From assembly GCA_000787465.1 (NCBI GenBank), contig JSYX01000295.1, forward strand, positions 1-42,145: a DNA stretch of 42,145 nt, written 5' to 3'. How positions within the stretch are numbered: the stretch's first letter is position 1; every line of letters starts with the position of its first letter. This DNA is from Thermomucor indicae-seudaticae (taxonomy: Eukaryota > Mucoromycota > Mucoromycetes > Mucorales > Lichtheimiaceae). The notes beneath the pieces were generated by a model, which did no database searches, was not told the DNA's origin, and was given only the letters and a program-made list of their open reading frames with translations. Positions 1-12,602 of this stretch are shown here, in pieces. The position numbers and the translations under genes are program-made.

Positions 1-814
<814 letters not shown>

Positions 815-1870
815 TAGGTATAGTTGCTTAATCGAAAAAGTCGCATTGGGAAAGAAAAAATCCGCCCTCCCGAAGGCCCGGGCCGAGCAGCTTTAGGGTG
901 GCTCGGCTCGCTCGACAAGCGAATCCGTTTCACGAATCTTCTGCATGATCTACTTTGAGAATACCTATAACACGAATGACAGACGACCCTTTCCTGCTCT
1001 TACTGGTCCTCCACCGTAAAATTCCAATATACTCGTATATTCAATAATGCGACTGAAGTTTACATTAGACCGATGCCCTTGGTTCTCGCTCCTTTTATTT
1101 TATGCAACGCATAAGCTCAACTATCCAAATCTATACCACAGCAGCACCATGTCTTGGCAATAGCAAGTATCTCTTATACTTGGACCGAATCATTTACACT
1201 GACTCTAGACACGTTTATGTCGTGGTATGCAGCAGCCAATTACTGTGTAGGAGACATCGGCATTATTATCTAGCGAGGCGCGGATTGATCCAATGATCAG
1301 CTAAGCTTAAACGCGGGATCAATGGATGTAAAAAGTCGGGATGGAAGTCCCACTGTGTGCCGATAGAGACCTGCACAGTCAAGGATAACATTGTCTTTGA
1401 CATAATACATTTGTTCTGACAGCAGAGCATTCATGCGGAAACCGTCCAACATTGTTTCCGGATGCCCACATTCGTGGCCATCAACAAAGATCCGTCGATC
1501 GGTGTGCATGTGATTTCTCGTCATAGGTCATTGTACGGTGAGAAGCAAATTCCATGGTTGCACAAACCTGCTCTTCGATTGACCTTTATGATGTAATTGT
1601 TTACGAGGAAAGGCACGAAAAATAAAGGCACTGGTTTAATTAACAGCAAAAGGCATCAGCAAAACTCTGATCAGGACCACAACTTATGCTTGAAATTAGA
1701 AAGATGGATGGATAATATATTTGCAATAAGTATATATAATGGATGCTGGTTACAAAGGGATATATGCAATCACAGAATTAGAAAAAAAAGAGGAGGGGGA
1801 TAATTAATGATATGCCAGATGATAACGATGCAAGAACAATGAAATTGGGATGCAGATCAAGATGGATTGA
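815..1870. other. Intergenic region upstream of RVB2 and downstream of the small-protein gene
   Basis: I see no convincing gene. An open frame at 1297-1524 (-, 75 codons) has no recognisable domain and no splice context. GC-rich sequence at about 870-915 is followed by AT-rich sequence. The RVB2 promoter must lie just above 814, but no clear TATA box was found. Confidence 0.5.
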
Positions 1871-2125
1871 TTAAGCGCCAGTGTTGGTGATATCGTAGCT
1901 TGTTGAGAACGTGCTGCGAGCGCCCATGGGATCCACAAAGGAGCCGACGTAGTCCGGATGGTCATTGAAGCGCATTGGGTCCGCGAGGTACTTTTTGAGA
2001 AAAGCAAACGTGTGGACGTCCTCGTCGAGAGAGTGTTCTTTGGAACTGTCCTCGTCCTTGTGTGATGATGACTTGTGGTGGCTCGAAGAAGAGTGCTTGT
2101 GGAAGAACTTGAATTGGAATCCCAT
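1871..2125 (-). CDS. Small hydrophilic protein (84 aa), tandem paralogue A
   Basis: Uninterrupted frame from ATG 2125-2123 to the stop at 1871. A longer frame runs up to 2188, but the ATG at 2125 is preferred because the paralogue at 3558-3848 starts with the same MGF and a TATA box lies about 75 bp upstream. N-terminal half: basic, Ser/His-rich (HKHSSSSHHKSSSH) followed by an acidic patch. C-terminal half: conserved motif NDHPDYVGSFVDPMG, ending in TNTGA. There is no signal peptide, membrane segment or cysteine. I do not recognise the family. The conserved C-terminus, diverged N-terminus and shared promoter motif indicate a real expressed gene and a local duplication. Function unknown. Confidence 0.72.
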   Translation of the reverse strand: MGFQFKFFHKHSSSSHHKSSSHKDEDSSKEHSLDEDVHTFAFLKKYLADPMRFNDHPDYVGSFVDPMGARSTFSTSYDITNTGA

Positions 2126-2200
2126 TGTTATTCGATGTGATGAAGGAGACAATAGAAGTGATGTTGAGTACCGTTTGGTCTGATCCAAGAAGTCGAGGAG

Positions 2201-2208
2201 TTTTATAC
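2201..2208 (-). promoter_or_regulatory. TATA box of small-protein gene A
   Basis: Reads TATAAAA-like on the minus strand (GTATAAAAC), about 75 bp above the ATG at 2125. The paralogue has a TATA box in a comparable position. Confidence 0.55.
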
Positions 2209-2215
2209 AAATGGT

Positions 2216-2233
2216 TCTGTTAAACTGTTAGCC
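2216..2233. promoter_or_regulatory. Shared upstream motif CTG(T/C)TAAAC(T/G)GTTAGCC, copy 1
   Basis: Plus-strand CTGTTAAACTGTTAGCCG lies directly beyond the TATA box of paralogue A. The same motif with two changes occurs at 3925-3942 at nearly the same distance from the TATA box of paralogue B, in otherwise diverged DNA. The core TAAAC-GTTA is close to an inverted repeat. Retention in both promoters suggests a regulator site; this is inference. Confidence 0.45.
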
Positions 2234-3557
2234 GGTCGATCGGCTGTGATCTCAAGAAGGCATCCCGGTTTCGTGTAACAGCCAGCGAACCGATTTCATC
2301 CAAAGAAATTTTCTCGGGCTTGCCAGTGCTGTCAGGACGCTGGCGCGATTCAGCGCCTTTACTTTCAGCCGAACTCAGCCGGTTATCTGATTGGCCATCA
2401 TCGGATAACTCCCAGGCCCTTCCGATGATGCCCTTTGTTTGGACTCGAATGCTTTTGCTGCATTCTTTCCGCGGTTTCCAGCACAAACAACGTTAACTTC
2501 TTTTGCCTTATAAAGACAATAACCGGTTCAATATTATGACTACGTTACGTAAAACTGCACTGAAAAACCTTTTTCATATGCTGAGACATGAGCTATAACG
2601 GGGCCTCAAACGCGTTTCACTATCGATTGCAGCGCTGATATGCACCCCAGGCCATATACGTCTTCGAACTGATTTATCTCCTGATACATATCACTCTATT
2701 CGGAACCGTATCGGCGCTGATCACCTATCTTCGTGCGATGACGTGGACTTTGGTATCATAACAGGCGTTTCAAAAGGCATCCTGATCCGACGCACGCAAG
2801 GGGTGTAATACGACTCCGATTTCAATCAGGACATCCATCGACGTACTCTCATAGTTATTGGCATCGGATTTATGTGCAAAGAGAGCAATCCAAGTGCCAT
2901 AACGTTTTTCGCGCCCATCATTGCTTCTTAGTGAAATGGCATTGCTAACGAGCGTTTCTCAGAATAGTAATTGTCCTGAGCGCTCCGATAGGGAAGTCCT
3001 GATCCGCCCTAACTGTTCCGATTCGAACCCTATCGGCAATACCCAATGGCGACTACCGTTTTACGCATGCAGTGACATTGGTCGCGAACTGAGCAACGCG
3101 AAACAGGAAAAAGAAAGCATACACAATTCAAGGTAATGGGTTTTGTGATGGATTCCCACGATCGAGGGCATTTCATTAGCAGTTGTCAGATCTCGATAAG
3201 GGTTATGCGTGAAGCAAACACAGCAGCACTTCTTTAAAAATGACGTAGCTTTGACGCCATGGAAACAAGAACGTCAGGTTGAACGAACGACCACAAAAGC
3301 CCTTTCAAAGATTCGAGTAATAACATTCAGTCAGATGGCACAAGGGTGAACAAAATATAGTGTCGTGGTATACTTTTTGTGGTATCGGTTTATTACTAAA
3401 CGGATGCTTCCATTAAGACATGCTTGACGAATATAATAGTAATATTACTGAAGGGATGACATGGGAAAAAAGATATGCATACAATGAGGGAAAGATGATG
3501 CAAAAGTCGTTCAATGAAATAGGAAATAGGATTATGGCTTGGCTTGGGTTGTTATTC
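2234..3557. other. Spacer between the tandem small-protein genes
   Basis: About 1.3 kb without a supportable gene. Frames at 2220-2486 (-) and 2921-3136 (+) show no domain, no splice pattern and no neighbour relation. The segment contains the promoter of paralogue A and the 3' end of paralogue B. Confidence 0.5.
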
Positions 3558-3848
3558 TTAAGCACCAGTGTTGGTGGGATCCACGCTTTCGTAAGAGTGT
3601 TGGTGACCGCCCATTGGGTCCACGAAGGAGCCGACGTAATCGGGATGGTCGTTGTGTCGCATCGGATCATGGAGGTACTTTTCGTTGTTGGGCGTGGTCT
3701 GACCGGATGAGAGTGGTTCGTCGATCAGCGAGGGTGTTCTTGAGTTGTTTGGAGAAGGGTTCTTGGAGTTTGGAGTCGAAGGTGTCGAGATACCATCCTT
3801 GTTGTTGGGATGCTTCAAGAATTTTGGAAGTTGGAGATGGAAACCCAT
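3558..3848 (-). CDS. Small hydrophilic protein (96 aa), tandem paralogue B
   Basis: Single-exon frame, ATG 3848-3846. The protein starts MGFHLQLPKF. A Pro/Ser/Asn/Thr-rich middle (TPSTPNSKNPSPNNS) is followed by YLHDPMRHNDHPDYVGSFVD and the terminal TNTGA. The C-terminal block matches paralogue A almost residue for residue, while the N-terminal regions differ in sequence and composition. TATATAA lies about 62 bp upstream with the shared motif just beyond. Family not recognised; no membrane segment or signal peptide. The low-complexity N-terminus and fixed C-terminus suggest a flexible region carrying a short conserved binding module (inference). Confidence 0.72.
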   Translation of the reverse strand: MGFHLQLPKFLKHPNNKDGISTPSTPNSKNPSPNNSRTPSLIDEPLSSGQTTPNNEKYLHDPMRHNDHPDYVGSFVDPMGGHQHSYESVDPTNTGA

Positions 3849-3907
3849 GTTGTTGTTGAAAGTAAGACGAAAAAAATTGCAAATTCACAACTTTTAAGAA
3901 GTTCTTC

Positions 3908-3916
3908 TTTATATAT
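3908..3916 (-). promoter_or_regulatory. TATA box of small-protein gene B
   Basis: Minus strand reads ATATATAAA, about 62 bp above the ATG at 3848. Confidence 0.55.
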
Positions 3917-3924
3917 GACTGGCC

Positions 3925-3942
3925 CTGCTAAACGGTTAGCCG
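3925..3942. promoter_or_regulatory. Shared upstream motif, copy 2
   Basis: CTGCTAAACGGTTAGCCG on the plus strand, matching 2216-2233 at 16 of 18 positions. A weaker third copy, TAAACCATTAGCCG, lies at 4087-4100. Confidence 0.45.
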
Positions 3943-4100
3943 CCGCGCTTCCGGTGTTTGTTCGCCCGACGAAATTGCCAATTTCCATTTGCAGGAGCTT
4001 TACGGATCGAATCCCGATGCTTCTCTGGATTGTAGGTCCGAGCATGCGATCGATCCGACAAAACGAGAAGAACCATAAGGTACGAATAAACCATTAGCCG

Positions 4101-5783
4101 ACGTGCGGAGTTTTGTGTTCCGCGATCCAGGTTTTTTCATTTTTGTGCATGCAGAATGATCCAACGAATCAGCCATGTTGTCAGGAGCAAATCATTCCTG
4201 TGTAATTTGTTGCAACAAATTCACAAGTGTTGCAGATACGGGTTGCATTACTCTTTTGAGTAAAAAAAATCTGTTTGAAGCGGATTAGCTTTAATTATCG
4301 GAGGGCTTATGATATCCTTGAGCTGCTGCGAGTGCCCTGACGAGACACAAATTAACATTGCTTCTCCAGGAACCGTTCCACTGGGATCTACGTACGTTTG
4401 AGTACATAGGATCAGGCCATGTAATGTCCGCGTAGTTTCTTACTATTAGGAACGTAATCCGTAGATAGAACAGATCCCTCTCTATGGATTTATTGGATCA
4501 ATGGTTAGAGTAAAGCTATGAGTCATCAAAGCATGTAACCTCTTGCGAGATGGCGATGGCTTCACATGTTCCTTTATTGTTGAAACGTCTCCTCACATTC
4601 GTTTCAGTCCTTCATCCATAAGAGGAAATATGTAAGACGCTCATGCTCTCTGCAATCAACACCAGAAAAAGCAGCTAGCTGGCGGTATTCCGTTTCGTTT
4701 TAATCTTTCAACACATCAAAGACGGTATTGCGATGGGAGTCAATATTGTGCGTTCTTTGATATACGGCATTTTGCACACGTATTTTACGTTGGCCGGAAA
4801 TGCGTTTCTGCCAGGAAATGGTTACAAGCATACGTCGACGCTGTAGAGCCACGAGGAGGAGACTATAATGGAATGGTATTTGTTTCCCGGAAACACAAAT
4901 CGTTATCGCTGTCCATATAGGGCAGAGACAATGCTGCCCGTTTGAAATGCGCTTTTGGGATCACGCGATGGCCTATGAAGAATTGCACATGATAGACAAA
5001 CGGATGCGTATGATTTCCACCTTCTTACGTTGGTCCTGATCGCCAGCAGAGCCTTTGGATTTTACTACAAACGAAACCTCCCCCCCTCTGCTACAGACGC
5101 AATACGCGGATGATCTGTTGATGCTAATGGATAGCCAAATCCGATCAATGGCCCTATTCCAACTGATAAGTGTTATCATAATGGGCGTCTTCCATCTCAA
5201 CTGTCCTTGATCTTTCTTACACTTGTTACTGAAGGTCCTTCAGAGTGAACCGCCTGGGACAAATGTTGAGCCTACGTGTTCGATAAAGGCTGTTCAACGA
5301 GTGCGTTAAAGTCCAAGCTTTTTCGTTTATTTCTTGCTGGATCTGCAAAGTTTTCCAAGCCCAGCCTTATATTTCTGTTTTACGTATATTTGATCCGTAC
5401 TTGCACATTATTCTCTTTTTCTTACTTTGGCTGGTCTTCCAGCACCCTCAAGTTGGACAGCCAGTCACTGCCACATACACTGGATTACACGTTGCGAGTT
5501 CCCAAGGCATAAAGGCGAGTGGATCCACTCGCGGTTCTTGCTGTGATTGGGCTCACACCCTTCATACTCTGTAGACATTCTTGTCCCCCTGCACGACATA
5601 TACATAGATAGTATTCATAGAAAAAAACGCTAATAAATCTCAACAGCAGAATGCAAATAGGCTTTTTTTTCAATGCGCAAAATTGTACACTTCTTTGGGC
5701 GCAAAGCTTGTTTTCTTTTTTTTGCGGGGCAAGGAAAGGACCTCCAAGAAAGAATATAAATCCTGTACATAAAAAAAAAGATC
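4101..5783. other. Gene-poor intergenic region
   Basis: No frame here (for example 4973-5200 -, 5276-5512 +) carries a recognisable domain or splice pattern. The right part, 5660-5790, has several A/T homopolymer runs and ends in the DYRK poly(A) signal. It may include decayed sequence, but I cannot assign it. Confidence 0.5.
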
Positions 5784-5789
5784 TTTATT
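5784..5789 (-). terminator. Poly(A) signal AATAAA of the DYRK gene
   Basis: AATAAA on the minus strand about 165 bp after the DYRK stop codon at 5952-5954, within A/T-rich DNA. Confidence 0.45.
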
Positions 5790-5951
5790 CAATTCATTAG
5801 TATATCTCATCCTTTTTTTGCGGGTGAATTTCACAAATATAACTTACTGAAAGCATAGAGAAACCATGTTGTTTGTTAGAAAGAAGGAAGGAAAACATGT
5901 CAATTGATAGAAAAAAGGTATTATCTACGGGTTATTTGCAGATTCATTTTT

Positions 5952-8900
5952 TTACGCTCTGGATTTATCTGCGACTGCAAGTTGCTTGGGTATGTCTTCA
6001 CCTCCGCCTCTTTGCGACGAGTCACTATAGATGTGTAGGTTATATAAATACAGCAAAAGAACCGGATTTCATGTATATATACAGGGACTTACCATGGTGA
6101 TTTACTAGCGCTGTGCCGTGAACTGTGTAGAATCCACTCGTGACATAATGCCACGTCGGGCGTCATCCGCTTTTCAGGATCCCAGTTTAGACACTTTTCA
6201 ATGAAATCAAGGAATCGAGCGTCATGACAACGGAGCGCCTGCGTAAGCGATTTCGTCCCGGGTCGTCGCTTTTTACCACGTGAATTGGGTATAATACGGG
6301 GATTACCGCTTGAATCTGCTCAAGAATCACACCATTAGTTACATTTCTTTTCTGTAAACTTTTTCCATAAAAACTTGCCAAAAAACAGTTTTCGTCGCGA
6401 ACTTTGTTCAATTAAATATCGACTTGGTACACCCAAGATTTCCATGATACACGCTAATTGTTCATGCTCATTTTCTCCGGGGAATAATGGCAATCCTATG
6501 GATGAAATTAGTTAATTGTTTATACAGCGCAACATTCCCAGAAGTACCAGTATATAGTTCGGCTAGAATACAACCAAGACTCCACATATCGATTGCCATG
6601 TTGTACGACATGCCTATACTCTCTCTTTCAGCTATTGGCTCCCTACGTTTGACATAAAGTAGAAACCTTACCTAGTATCACTTCAGGAGATCGGTAAAAT
6701 CGGCTTTGAATATAAGTGTATACTATATATACAGAAATCAGAAAACACAAACTGTAAAGTCACCCGGTTTCCTCTTTTACCTCGATCATTTTCAAAGCAG
6801 CTGCTGCCAAAGTCAATAACCTTGATCGTACTCTTGGTCGGATGTTTCAGTAGGATATTCTGTACATTGTGAGAAGAAGGAACTTTGTGCCATACAAGAA
6901 TCACGACGTTACCTCTGGTTTAAGATCACAGTGAATCACGCCGTGTTCATATAGTAAGCACAGAGACTGCAATATCTGGACAGCGAACCGTTTGATGAGA
7001 CTAAGACTGAACCCTCGATAATTATTGCCCTTGATGAATTCGTAGAGGTTGATGGACAGACACTCGCATGCGATACACAAATGATTTCGAAACACAAAGT
7101 GATCTGTCATTCGAATATTATGATGCACGTCATCCGGATCCTTATCGTCTGTCGTCAGTATCTCGCTGTTCCCCCCCTGTATATCCTACTCTTGCTTACC
7201 CATTCCACTAAGCTCTTGAGTATCCGGACTTCCGTCTGAGCTTGCGCATGGAACCGCTTCTTATTACGAATCAACTTGATCGCCACCGTCATGCCCGTCT
7301 TGTGATCAAAGCATTTCACGACTTGTCCAAACGAGCCACGACCAAGCACATCAAGCACTTCGTATCGATACGCCAAATGATCCTGAATCACGATATTGTA
7401 ATCGCCACGTTCGTCATCATACCCATAGTTGCACGCTGGCTGATCAGGCGTAGCAGGATGCTTCTGCGCATGGTGTCCAATGAAATAGATCTGCCCGTAT
7501 TCAAGAATTTCTTGTCGTTCGTACAGTGTCAAGTACGGCGCATAGTATTTGATCGCAGTCGTGGGACTCTTGGGCCCACGGATACCTGCCGCTGCAATTT
7601 CCGCTATTTCCTTTTCCCAGTCGCTGATCCGGCTCGATGACCTACTACTGTCCTCGTCATCCAGTTGTTCATAATTGATGCTCCGTCGATGATGATACAA
7701 TCGCTCGCGCAAAAATGGGTACTGTAAATCCGCTGCTGTTGTTGCATAATCATCTTTGATCGCATGCTGAGCAACCATCGCTTGGAGTCGTTCCTGCAGG
7801 CTCATGGCACGATGCCGTTCCGCGACACCTGCATAATAACATCATCATCATCAATCTTTTTCCTTTATGTTTACTTGAGCTCTTTTTTTTTCTGGCTTAC
7901 GCGTCGCTCGGTCTTTTTCAGGTACCGGCTGCTCTTGCTGCTGCTGCTGCTCTGTTGTGGACATCATCGAGTTTTTGCGACTGTTGACACTGTACAGAGC
8001 TGCTGCACGACTGGTCGCACTCGTTTTTCTCGTTCTGGTCGTGGTAGCAGGCACACCTGTGGAAGCGGACGTGGGACCAATGGAGGGCGATGCGGTTTCA
8101 TTTTGACTATTTACATTAGACAAGGATAACTTGCCCGCACTCGTCCGCTGGGTATAGATCGGCCGTGTCCTAGGTGATGCCGCGGTGGATGCAGGTGAAG
8201 CAGGTGTGACGCGAGGCGTCTTGATTGAACCCCGCCGATCAAGTACTGCTGTTTTCTTCTTTGGATCTTCTTCGTCTTTTGGCGGCGAATTATTGGATCG
8301 CGACGGCTTGGGAAGACGCGTAGGACTACGTCCCATGCCTGGTAGCTGAATCGGTTCCATCTTCATGGGTGGTAGATTAATGGATTGTACAGGCTCTGGT
8401 ATACCAAGCGTTCCAGGCAATGACTATATGAAAATCATCCTAAGAATGAAACAAGGCAGGCGACTATACTATTACAATATATTTTTTTACCTTGCCACGC
8501 TTACGGATACCCGGATGGGTCTTGACCTCCTTGGTGGAAGATGCCAGTTTGGCCGCAGCATCCTGACTCTTTTTGCGCCATGCCAGGGCTGCATTCAATG
8601 ACGGCGAAGTTGGAACGCCTTCCTTTAAGCTCTCTGTGCGCGACAGCCTTCGTTGTCTCCGCACATTGAGCGACGAATCATCCATGGCCACAATTGACTT
8701 CTTTCTTGACCGCACTGTGTCCGGTACAACGATCGAGGAACCCCGTCGACTCATGCTGCGTCGCCGCGAAGCTGCTGCTGCTGTTGCGGCTGGTGTTTTG
8801 CGTGCACTTTCCTCATTCTCGCCTGGTGACCCACCGTTCGGTGTCGTACCTGAGCTGCTGGCCGCACTGCTGGCACGACTGCCGTTCTTGCTGGATGATG

Positions 8901-10302
8901 ATGCCAAGGCAGATCGTCGCTTGGTCGCCTGCATTACCAGTGACTCTTCCCCACCTGCCAAGGACTTTCGACGCAAGTCGGCAGCCAAGGTAGGTTTCAT
9001 ATAACTACTTTGATGACCATCCGTTGTTGTTGTTGGTGGTGTTGTAGCCACGGTCGACTTGCGGCGCGCCAATTCTTCTCGCAGTCCTGTACGTAGAATG
9101 TTACCACTTGATAACGTCCGTCGTCGCGGGGTGGCGGCGCTGGTCGCTGCAGCTGCCTTGTCAATATCTTTGATCTTTTCTTTTCCCAGAGATAACCGGC
9201 GCTTGGCATCACTGATTAACTCGGCTGTCGTGCGCTCCCTTTCCGAAGCCACAGCCGCCGCAGATTTACGGCGTGTGTCCAGAGTTCGTCGCAAGGCGGC
9301 TGTCTTGTTCGCAACTTCATTGTTAGGTGACTTTACTGTGATGGTACGCGCAGCATGTGATGATGCAGCCGCCTTTTCGGAAGATAAGCCGAGCTCCTGT
9401 CGTGCCAATTTACGTTCCACAGACAGTGAATCTCGAAGTGCATCCGCCAACCGAATATTCGTGGGACCCGCCCGCGTCGGCTTTCCAACCGATCTCTGTT
9501 GTCGCTGTGCTTTGGTCGGCGACCGATCACAACTGCTGTTACTTTGATCCGTGTCACTACTACTACTCTCCAACTTGCTAGCCTGCTGCTGTCGGGTATC
9601 TGTTGGCTGGACGCGCGGTGAGGATGATCCAAGGGCGGATGGCCGGCGGCGCGCTGCTGCTGCTGCTGCTGCTGCTGAGGGTGATAAGTTCTCAGTGGAT
9701 TTTTTGGCATTTAGGGCTTTGACACGTGGGGATTCATTTGATGAGGCCCCATTGACAGTAACAGTAGATCGTTTCACAGCATGAGCGGACATCGTTCGGT
9801 TAGTCTCCTCTTCCGGCTGTGCACGCGACTTCCTGCGCAACCGAACCATGGTGTTCTCCTGGACTACCGAAGTTTTGCGTCGCGTTGCGCTCTCGACTGC
9901 CGGTTTACTACGTGTCTGCTGCTCCAGGCTATCTTCAACCTGTGCAAAGACTTTGAAGATCCGATCCCGACTCATGCCACCATCTTCGTTCGGGCTGCTT
10001 CTCTCCTCATTCATATCCTGCCGTAACTCCTTAATGCTTTTGCGTGGGTTCAGCTGGGGCTCTGGTCTGGTGATGGTATGCTGGCTCGCTCGTGACCGGC
10101 TGCTGGCTGTCGATTTCGTATAGCGTTCGTCTCCTCCTAGCATCTTTGCGTTGTAGCTGGGTCTCCTCTTATCAAGAACGTCGCGCAACGGTGATTCGTG
10201 TTTATTACGTTGTTGTTCCTGACGATGAACTCCATGTCCCTGTTGCTGCATATGTATCCACGACTCGGAAATATATGGGCCTGTTACCGTCGACGATGAC
10301 AT
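5952..10302 (-). CDS. Class-II DYRK protein kinase (Pom1/DYRK2-4-like), 10 exons, about 1266 aa
   Basis: Exons (minus): 10302-8491, 8423-7901, 7828-7200, 7140-6913, 6859-6781, 6722-6672, 6613-6548, 6495-6379, 6315-6093, 6024-5952; the sum 3801 nt closes in frame. Residues 1-870 are low-complexity, Ser/Arg/Ala-rich, with poly-Ala and poly-Gln tracts. A DYRK-homology box ([20 protein letters not shown]) lies near 870, the glycine loop [10 protein letters not shown] near 935, the catalytic loop HCDLKPEN near 1060, DFG near 1077, the activation loop [17 protein letters not shown] with the autophosphorylated Tyr, and [16 protein letters not shown]. The DH box and activation loop fix the class. Family role: dual-specificity kinase autophosphorylating on Tyr and acting on Ser/Thr; in yeast, polarity and cell-size control (Pom1). 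The intron at 6378-6316 has a GC donor. ATG 10302 is the first in frame; an upstream exon is possible. Confidence 0.93.
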
Positions 10303-12320
10303 GAACAATGGGCCAGTCTATTAACAAGGGAAAAAATCTTATATCTGAATTCCCGCTTTCGGATCTGCTTCTTCGCTTTGCTATCCAACACTCACGTTTT
10401 CGTTTGCTTTGTCTGGGATAAAAGCTCACCACCGAACAGGGACCGAAACAGTTGCCGAACTAAGGGGAAGTGGTAGAATATATATATAATATATGTATGT
10501 AATGTATATACGAACGAAAAAGGGGAGGGTGAAGTCGGGGATGGATGTCTATTACGTACAATAAGCGTCTGGTGGCAAATGACGAGGTCGGTGAAAGGAG
10601 GTTTAGGTACAGATGATTGCCCTCTCAAAGATGCCTTGTAGGGGTTCAACTAATGCGTAATGAGCACAAGGGAGGTGGCAATGGGTCTTTTGCGGGAAAC
10701 GATGAGCAACAACACAGTAACGTATACAGAGAGCAGAGCTGCCACTTTGATAAAGAAAACAAAGAATTTCTTGCGGTTCGAGCGGCAAACGCGGCTAAGC
10801 TCTTTGGACAGTAGTAATAATAAGCAAAAATAATATGATTATGGACAAAGTGAAAGAAAAAAGGAGGTGCGGGCGGAGCACAGTCGAACCGTCTGTGAGT
10901 CGTGTAGAAAAGGGGGTCACCAAACACAGAAGAACAGATAATGCGTTCGGTGACTGCATTCAAGGGAAACTTGTGCCTTTTTTGCTCTTGATTGCGATTC
11001 CCATGGAATCAAGGCATCGTTCTCCCGAAGCATTCAAGCATAGTCTGTATTGCAAGCCGCAACAGCTTTTAATCCAGGGCAATCTTGAGATTCGGTTTTT
11101 GAGAGCGATGTTGGCAAAAGATTCTCTTTGCATGACAGCTTTGCTCTAGACCTCTTTTGCAGGCCGCCGAACACTACACAGTGATTACGGTTCCCTTAAA
11201 ACTTGGCTTTGCTTAGACATAGCTCTAATCCGCTTGCAGTCACTGAACTCGCAAAAGTGAAAAGCCGGTACGCTGCACGATTTCTTTTACCGCGCAGCCC
11301 TGCTGCTGTCATCATGCAGCATGGTTATCCAAGGTTCACCCCATAGGAGTATTTCAAATGGTAGTCTCGAATCGTATTAGATAGCATTATCATCCTGGAG
11401 CAATGTATAAAATGACGCGTGAACTTTTTCATCGGGAGCATCATTGTCACAGGCTATGCATCTTGCATTGCCTGGTATAATAAGCCAGCATGCGATCTGC
11501 ATGTGTGCGTGCCATAGTGATTGCTCTGGTCCGATACAGATGCCCTTTCCAGAACCTGAAATTGCATCTTTCTGTCAATGCTTGTGCATATGATTACATT
11601 CCTTATTTCTCGGAATGCTTTATACCAACAGCCGGGTCCGAAGCCTTGCTTGGGTCATGCACAAGGAAGCGGATGATTCTTCGCGAGTTGCTCATAGGGG
11701 TTATTGCGCCGTCTTTTATCTTCGCAAAAGTGTGCGTCGCAGTGGGACGGCTTGATCCTTTGTGGCACTGCTGACAGTAATGGGCTCATGCTGGATTTGT
11801 AGAAAATGTTTGCGCCACTTGGGGATCCTTTTTGCGTCGACTTGGGAGCGGAATTTCCTCACCAATTTTGCGTCGATTGATTGGAAATCGATGCAAGTAA
11901 TGACTATCTTGCGCACTTACTGCCCAAGTTCGTGCAAATTGCACGCACCCGACACAAAAGGTGGCGCTAGGCAGCATAAACACAAATATGACCAATCTTT
12001 CATAGTGCTAACAGTATTTTAGCTCTTACCTCTCCTAATGTTAGTTAGTTGATTGATTGATTGATTGAAGTCCTGGCTATTTACTTTAGTGATCAATTGT
12101 CTGTGCCTGATGTATTAGCAGTTTCAGAATTTTTACGGATATATACATACATGGCAAATTCTGATACAGGAAATCATGAAATAAATCAATAAACAAGAAG
12201 CAAGTAATAACAGCAAAATGAATAGTCAAACAAGAATCAAAGGTTGAATTGATGAGATATATAGAGAAAAAACCCGTTAGTGTACAATAAAGATCACTGC
12301 ATAAAACCACAAGTACTTAC
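10303..12320. other. Long 5' region of the DYRK gene and intergenic DNA
   Basis: About 2 kb without a supportable gene. An alternating AT tract at about 10475-10511 may belong to the DYRK promoter. Frames at 10617-10814 (+), 10646-10963 (-), 11490-11774 (+) and 11716-11916 (-) lack domains. A (TTGA)n run lies at about 12045-12068. Confidence 0.45.
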
Positions 12321-12576
12321 CTGACAGATTTTGTGACTGGGCGCCTGCCGGTTGCACCCCCTCGTCTCCGGCACTGACTATAATATCAGAACAATCGGTC
12401 AGCCATGCAGGGATATACGAGATTCACAGAGGTCAACTTACGCGGGGTGGTCCCACCCAACAACGAACCGCGCGACCGAAATCACGCGACCGGAAGAACC
12501 GCTCTAAAAAAGGGGGTTAATGATTCCAAGATAATAACACTACATCATAATACTTACCAACCACACGTCCGTGCAT
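12321..12576 (-). ncRNA. Putative tiny spliced gene or spliced non-coding RNA
   Basis: Three GC-rich segments on the minus strand, 12576-12558, 12503-12442 and 12377-12321, are each bounded by strong splice motifs: GTAAGTA, GTAAGTT and GTAAGTA donors, and TTTTTTAG and ATATTATAG acceptors. The introns between them are AT-rich and about 54-64 nt long. From the ATG at 12576 the joined segments read 46 codons without a stop (MHGRVVERFFRSRD...). No family is recognised, so it may be a small-protein gene with a further exon below 12321 or a spliced ncRNA. It is divergent from the BolA gene. Confidence 0.35.
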
Positions 12577-12581
12577 AAAAA

Positions 12582-12602
12582 GTGTGCCCGATTTCGGCAC
12601 AC
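12582..12602. promoter_or_regulatory. Imperfect palindrome GTGTGCCCGATTTCGGCACAC
   Basis: Near-palindrome six bases above the ATG of the putative gene at 12576. It shares the TGCC..GANTTCGGCA core with the perfect palindrome at 12761-12776. Confidence 0.4.

Noticed and set aside
2220..2486. 88-codon minus-strand frame upstream of small-protein gene A
   Set aside because: It spans the promoter of that gene and shows no domain or start context.
5276..5512. 78-codon plus-strand frame with Phe/Leu-rich composition
   Set aside because: AT-rich intergenic DNA readily gives such frames; no signal peptide layout, splice sites or homology recognised.
7141..7199. A 23-nt intron ending at an early CAG, or readthrough, in the DYRK kinase domain
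   Set aside because: The acceptor AAG just before GATCCGGATGAC gives a normal 59-nt intron and the expected family sequence.
8573..9781. Long plus-strand open frames opposite the DYRK N-terminal exon
   Set aside because: They are shadows of the low-complexity minus-strand coding exon, which closes in frame with nine further exons.
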